From contig MNCI01020320.1 in assembly GCA_015680685.1 (NCBI GenBank), positions 221,956 through 285,955 on the forward strand: DNA of 64,000 nucleotides, written 5' to 3'. Made by a program: the position numbers and the translations under genes. The DNA is from Gnetum montanum (lineage: Eukaryota > Streptophyta > Gnetopsida > Gnetales > Gnetaceae). Below are positions 59,154 to 64,000 of this stretch, in pieces. Numbering within the stretch: position 1 is the stretch's first letter; the number at the start of each line of letters is the position of its first letter. Under the pieces are notes generated by a model that saw only the letters and a list, made by a program, of their open reading frames with translations, was not told where the DNA came from and made no database searches.

Positions 59154-59603
59154 CATTATGCTAAAGCCTATCCTAATCGTTTTGGACATTGTGGGAGTTC
59201 TATGCTGCATCCATGTTCTCGCGGCCAATGTTCCTCCTCCTCATGCTCATATAAATGGGGAGCCGGTATGGTTCCGAAGGGGCACGCAGGATTTTTTGCA
59301 ATTCTTGCTTCGTAACTACAGTGTAATCGTCTAGTCACATCTACCAAGCAATGAAGCTGCTCCTATTTTAGAGATGCTATTGGTTGGTTCGACACAGAGC
59401 ATCTTAGCATTTTTGTCAGACAGTGTGATTGAAATGATGCAGGTGCAAGACCGCGAACAGAGCACCAGGGGTTTGAGGCATTTGAGCTAGATCTGGGAGA
59501 TCCCTAGGTTTAACTACTACTACACCTATAACACTTTGTTCATGGCTCGTCATCTCACAACCTACTTTTAGAATCCACCTGGTACCATGCATTACGCAGG
59601 TGA
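59154..59603 (+). pseudogene. Antisense gene of D, exon 2 (degenerate FCP1-homology domain)
   Basis: Between TTTTTTACAG and GTAAGT. Same length and phases as exon 2 of Y. Three in-frame TAG codons; two of them fall where Y or the protein family has Trp (after SVIV) and Gln (before NPPGT). Confidence 0.72.
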
Positions 59604-61731
59604 GTAAGTTTTATTTCACTTCGCAGTATTGTAAAGTGCTAACTACTATTTAAATGCGTGTTGAGCGTAAAGGGATTATCTATGGTGTAGATTTTTCATC
59701 AATGAAAATGGTCTTATGGGCAATAATGATACATTGTCATTGGTCGAAAGGGCTTTAGGGGAGTTTATCTCTATTAGCAACATGTGGGCTACCGTCATGG
59801 AACAACTGGCGTTTGAGATCCCCGAATATCCTACCCGTTATGCAAACTTCTTTACTAGGTGCAAGATACTAGGATGGTTGGATAGGGAGTAGACCTTAGA
59901 TCCTCCCCTTACCATTGCAGATGTGTGAAGGAAAATTCCTCTATTTCCTTTACCCTTTGGGCCTGGTAGGCTTTGTCACGATGATGAATTGCATCAATGT
60001 TATTAGTTGGTGGTGGCTTACCTATTATTTTGTGTTAGTAGTCAGGTAATCACAGGAGATTACGATTATGGCCTCTAGTCGCGAGACCAATAGTCTCCTC
60101 TTTTGTTATGGTGACATAAAGGAGGTCCAACATTCGCTTGGCCATAGAGTAGCCCCAATAATAGTGACCAATAATATTCAGGAGGCTAGACTGATGGACC
60201 TTTTCTTGGCCATAACCCCTAATGCTACTGTAGGCAAAATGTTGACCGTAGTCAACTCCTTCAGTGAAGAGGCTGAGCATCTCTACATACGTGTGCATAA
60301 TGTGCATGTAAATTTTGACATTGACGCTCAAATATTTGTTAATCTCTTCGGGGTTCCCTCTGATGATTTTCCTATAGATGAAAAATCAAAGAGGAGTGCC
60401 AAGTACTAGCAAGAGATAGAGGAGTGGCTAGGGGTTAGGAAGGAGGTTAAGGGAATCCCCGTTGAAAGGATCGAGTTGGAGGTAGCCCATTCTATTTACC
60501 CTCTATTCCGAGCCTGGGCGTTCCCCAAGACACTCTCGCAAGGGAGATTTCTCACCATCAAGTAGGCCTAAATTATGCGAGAGGTCCTAGAGGAGGGGAC
60601 ATAGCTCAATTAGGTGAGCTATTTTGCTAAAGGCTTGCACGTTGAGATGGTTAGGCTTCGCAAGAAGCTTGAGTCCCACTTCAATGCGCATTTCATCTTC
60701 TTCATAGCTTGCTTTCGGCATGTTACCGAATTTCTAGTAGTCCAGAGGAATGGGGTCTAGGTACAACAAGACCACAGTCAGATTTCCAAACCATGGATCT
60801 CCTATATCTTTGGCACTATCCGATCATAAGACCCTCTTGAAGGGATTGGGGAATCGTTGTCGATAATAACTAGAAGTATGGTGGCACTTCGAATGTGGGG
60901 CCAAGATAGCATGGGTGGGGCACCCCCCTCTTACACTGGTGATGTATCGAGGGGGAAGCATCTGGTCAATGAGATAGTGGATTCATCAGTTCCATGAAAA
61001 AAGCCTCGTTTGACCAAGGAATCTGCCAAACCAGCAGGTGGCATGGAGAAGAAAATGCAAATCAAGTTTTAGAGGAGTAATCCTCTAGGTGGTAAGTGGT
61101 GAAATGTACCAATGGTCATGTTTTATCTAGAGACACTATTGCATAGCGTAATATTTTTTGAACAAAAGTGAAATCTTACATTAACTAACCATGTTGCATG
61201 ACAGTAAGGGAAAGGGTTGTGGAATGGTTGACCCCTGAAATAGGGGCTATAGTCTTACAACGTGGATAAGGGGCCTCGGCTTCTATAGAGGAGGCCCCAG
61301 TCAATAAGGCGAGGAGTGAACAAGCTCCTGCGCGGGAAGAGGAAGTAGCGGTTGAGGATGCCAAAGTTCTTTCGGCTGGGATGAGACAAGGCAAGTGGAT
61401 TGTTACTTGATAAAGTTAATTCTTACAGCATAGTAGACTTTATACAAATTCTAGAGGTTGTGCTAGTCATTGTAATGCCTCATTCATGTCCTTATATGGA
61501 ATGTATTCTTCGTAACAGGTGACCAGAGCGCACACTTGACAATAGTGGTGACTCGATCCTAGGGTGAATTTCCTGATAAATTTGCCTTCATGGAAGGCGT
61601 CGTCCAAGACATGATCAGTTGCTTAGAGGAAATTGATCCTGAAGCTGGTACATTATAGTCCTTATGCAGAAATTATTTTATCCTGCCATTACGCTACCTA
61701 ATTATGCCAAACTATCATTTTATGCTATTAG

Positions 61732-62549
61732 GAGCTCGTCTTAGATGGGATCCGTCAAAGCTTGTCGATTTAGATGCCACCAAACCCCCATCAGAAATGA
61801 CCATCGTGCCACACAAAATTTACAAAAAAATGTAGAAATGTATTGTACGATTGACTCGCTCCTTATGGGAATGTCAAAGTATAAACGAGGACCTTTGGAA
61901 GAGGTTGCAAAGGTCGGAGAAGGAGAGGGTGGCCCTATGTGATGAGGTTGGGGATTTAAGATTACAGAATGAATTCTTGCAAGCCCATGGAATGGGAAGC
62001 GAGGATTGGAGGATAGCTATTGTTGACTACACCCATTATTGGAGTGTCATCATGAACAGTGTCCAAACTAGCCGTGAACTGGTGGAGCAGCGTATGCAAA
62101 TGGACCTCCTAGCTCAGAAGAACCAGGATTGGAAGGACTTTAGCATGAGTATCCAAGAGTGGGGGCAGATGCAAAAAGATCATAAAAAAGTCTACAAATA
62201 AGAAAGTTTTGCCTTCTATCAACATTATAGGGACTCTGCCATTGATGCTCAATCCCTTCGGCTATTCCTCAACATTATTGGCGCTTCCAAAGCATTTGAG
62301 AAGTTCTAGGAACAAGTGACGGTGAGTGCCTCTCCAGAAAGGGAAGTGACTCTCCCCGGAGGTGAGACTACCATCCCTTCTTTCTTCCCCAAAGCACCTC
62401 GATGGACTCTCGTGGAAAAGGGGAAGGTAAAGGCTGGAACTAATCTAGGGGACGGGGTTTGGTCTGATCTCACCGAGGACAAAATCATGCAACGTCTGTG
62501 GATTAGCTTAGAACAAGTCCCCTTTGCTGCCAATGCCAGACCATCACAG
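61732..62549 (+). pseudogene. Antisense gene of D, exon 7 (coiled-coil-like)
   Basis: Starts after GCTATTAG with GAGCTCGTCTTAGATGGGAT (ARLRWDP, in Y AKLRWDP). The open part 61851-62201 is strongly helical and charged. The region after it (PRWTLVEKGKVKAGTNLGDG) matches PTWLAVDKGKVLADVDLGLG of Y. Confidence 0.7.
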
Positions 62550-63159
62550 GTTAGTTGCAATATTAATGCAATTTTGTTATGCTTAGTTTTGACTAAGATG
62601 TTAATGTATGTATTATGTCTGATTGCAAGAGTGACCAAAGGAGAATCCTTAGTAGGGCGAAGCTAATGAGGGACCTCATGAAGAGGGTTTACAGGAAATA
62701 GAGCGTAATCAAGCTAATCAATACCATGGTGAACAGCACCCCACTAGAGAGCCTAACAAAGAGGGCCACCCTCATGAAGGGGTTCCTCATGCAAAGGATG
62801 GCCCCTATGAGGATGACCTCCTTGAAGTAGAAGTTGAACTAGGGGATACAAGAGATAGTGGTAACAAGGGAGACACATAGCATGGCTAAATTAGCCTTGG
62901 ACTTTATTGTGGTGTAATGAAATAAGAGACAATATTTTTCTTTTAACGTATTTAACACAAATTTTGATGTTAATTTTGATATTTTCTTTATTGCTTTCTT
63001 TTTATGTAAAGCACAAGTAGGATCATAGGTTTTGTCATTACTGTAAATCATGAGTAGTTTTGAGAGTGGTGTTAATGCAGTTACTAGTTTGAAACTATTG
63101 CGGACTGCTAAATTATTCAAATATAAAGCGTAAATGAAATCATTAGTTTATAGCCTTTC

Positions 63160-63500
63160 GGGCTTTTGGCTTTTGAGTGCAAGGGTGAAGTGTGATTGAA
63201 ATAAATAGTTTAAAGCTATTGTGAGCCATAGATAGTTTAAGGCCATTTTGGGCCTTAGATAGTTTAAGGCCATTTCAGGCCTAGGATAGTTTAAGACCAC
63301 TTCAGGCCTGAGGTAGCTTAAGGCCATTTCAGGCCATGGATAGTTTAAGGTACAAAGCATGAATTAAATCCAAGTACAAAGTGTAAATTATATTCAGGTA
63401 TAAAGCATAAATGAAATTAGCATTCCAAGCATAAATGAGATTCAGATACAAAGCGTAAATGAAAATGCTAGTTTAAGGCCATTTCGAGCCGTTGAGTGAC
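63160..63500 (-). repeat. TTAAACT minisatellite after PRO of D
   Basis: Units such as CTGAAATGGCCTTAAACTAT on the minus strand, about 35 bp each. Confidence 0.75.
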
Positions 63501-63657
63501 AGGAGTAGTGAAGATAACTAGTGGAAACATAAATATAAAAATATAGGCATAATGAGACTAGCTAGTGGAAAGTGTAAATACATGCGTAAATTATAACTGG
63601 TAGACATGAATAGAATAGCTGATGAAACTGTAGTAATCGGACAACATCATTTACCGG

Positions 63658-64000
63658 CTAACTTTGCAACCATTTCTTAATTGCTTTGATCTTTAACGGT
63701 GCATAAGGATAGGAAGATTTATGGCCCTTTTCCTTTGTGTCACCATCTTCCCCTTGGAATGGTAACTCAGCCCAGGTTCGACTATCATCAACCACTGTCT
63801 TGACTTGCTCAGGTATTTGGACAGGGGATTGATTCTCAGGTGTTTTGATTTCTGACCCTTGTTCTATCTCTATGTTATTAACGGCCTGAGGGGTTATTTC
63901 ATCACCGCGGATAACCACTTCTCCTCCTGCGTAAGGCAAATGGATTTCCTGGTGGATGGGTGATGAAACTATCCTTAGTTGGGCTAACCAAGACCTCCCA
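63658..64000 (-). pseudogene. pro: Protease C-terminus of D
   Basis: From the window end, GRSWLAQLRIVSSPI then LPYAGGEVVIRGDEITP and WAELPFQGEDGD, ending LKIKAIKKWLQS with a stop at 63658-63660. This stretch is open. The active site lies beyond the window. Confidence 0.75.

Larger units (their letters stand above)
58533..62880 (+). pseudogene. Antisense gene of D, FCP1-homology-like domain and coiled-coil exon
   Basis: Counterpart of the gene in Y. Exon model: about 58533-58653 (tentative, start ATA), 59154-59603, 59691-59965, 60056-61091, 61205-61390, 61519-61647, 61732-62549 and 62630-62880. Exon 2 is 450 bp as in Y and ends at a consensus GTAAGT donor. It encodes ILIVLDIVGVLC, RGTQDFLQFLLRNYSVIV and YNTLFMARHLTTYF then NPPGT. 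Motif I keeps the first Asp, but the second acidic position is Val and the late DD pair is AR. Exon 7 has LWECQSINEDLWKRLQRSEK and NQDWKDFSMSIQEWGQ, a coiled-coil-like region. The last exon is Glu/His-rich and acidic. Stops: two TAG and the Trp codon of motif II (TAG) in exon 2, a TGA in exon 3, several in exon 4, two in exon 7. The phase from exon 3 to 4 is off by one base. Confidence 0.75.
51600..64000 (-). mobile_element. Tat-type Ty3/gypsy element D, 3' part (continues beyond the window)
   Basis: Minus strand, from the C-terminus of PRO (63658-64000) through the antisense gene (58533-62880, plus strand), pol (57985-54459), minisatellite, polypurine tract and 3' LTR (51600-52899). Gag and the 5' LTR lie beyond position 64000. 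The order is the same as in Y and B. Confidence 0.88.

Overview
The window is repetitive plant nuclear DNA built almost entirely of Ty3/gypsy LTR retrotransposons nested in one another. I recognise no intact host gene, no tRNA or rRNA gene and no CRISPR array. The large (about 18 kb) Tat-type elements, the several layers of nesting and the heavy decay by stops and frameshifts fit a large-genome seed plant, possibly a gymnosperm. Nothing here fixes the species.

Layout. 1-1793: the 3' end and 3' LTR of a Tat-type element 'X' that enters from the left. 1794-47879: an old Tat-type element 'B', plus strand. Its parts are a tandemly duplicated gag/PRO region (1794-5275), an antisense gene (5350-6870 and 15161-15423), pol (15846-18907 and 36959-37371) and a 3' LTR (39268-40740 and 47443-47879). 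Three later elements interrupt B: an Athila-type element (about 6870-14673), a younger complete Tat-type element 'Y' (18908-36958, perfect 5-bp target duplication GCCAT) and a minus-strand element 'E' that keeps gag and PRO but lacks RT, RNase H and the integrase core (40741-47442). B itself lies in the internal region of a minus-strand Athila-like element whose LTR and primer-binding site are at 48255-49055. 49056-51599 is AT-rich and unassigned. 51600-64000 is a third Tat-type element 'D' on the minus strand, whose 5' part leaves the window on the right.

The main result concerns Y, B and D. Each carries, between protease and reverse transcriptase and antisense to gag-pol, a gene of about eight exons with its own upstream TATA box. 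Splice sites, intron phases and exon lengths agree between copies: exon 2 is 450 bp in both Y and D, and exon 4 is 1040 versus 1036 bp. Exons 2-3 encode what I read as an FCP1-homology (NLI-interacting-factor-like, HAD-fold) phosphatase domain in which the catalytic Asp positions are replaced. The rest is a long uncharacterised region with a helical, coiled-coil-like exon 7 and a polar or acidic tail. It looks like a captured, intron-bearing host gene. The introns could survive retrotransposition because in the sense genomic RNA they are reversed and would not be spliced.

Two repeat systems accompany this gene. TTAAACT-containing minisatellites separate the coding modules. A CpG-rich motif (palindrome GCGTATACGC in Y) fills the LTRs, the leader before gag, and the leader and first intron of the antisense gene. 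B and D appear to carry family-specific versions of it.
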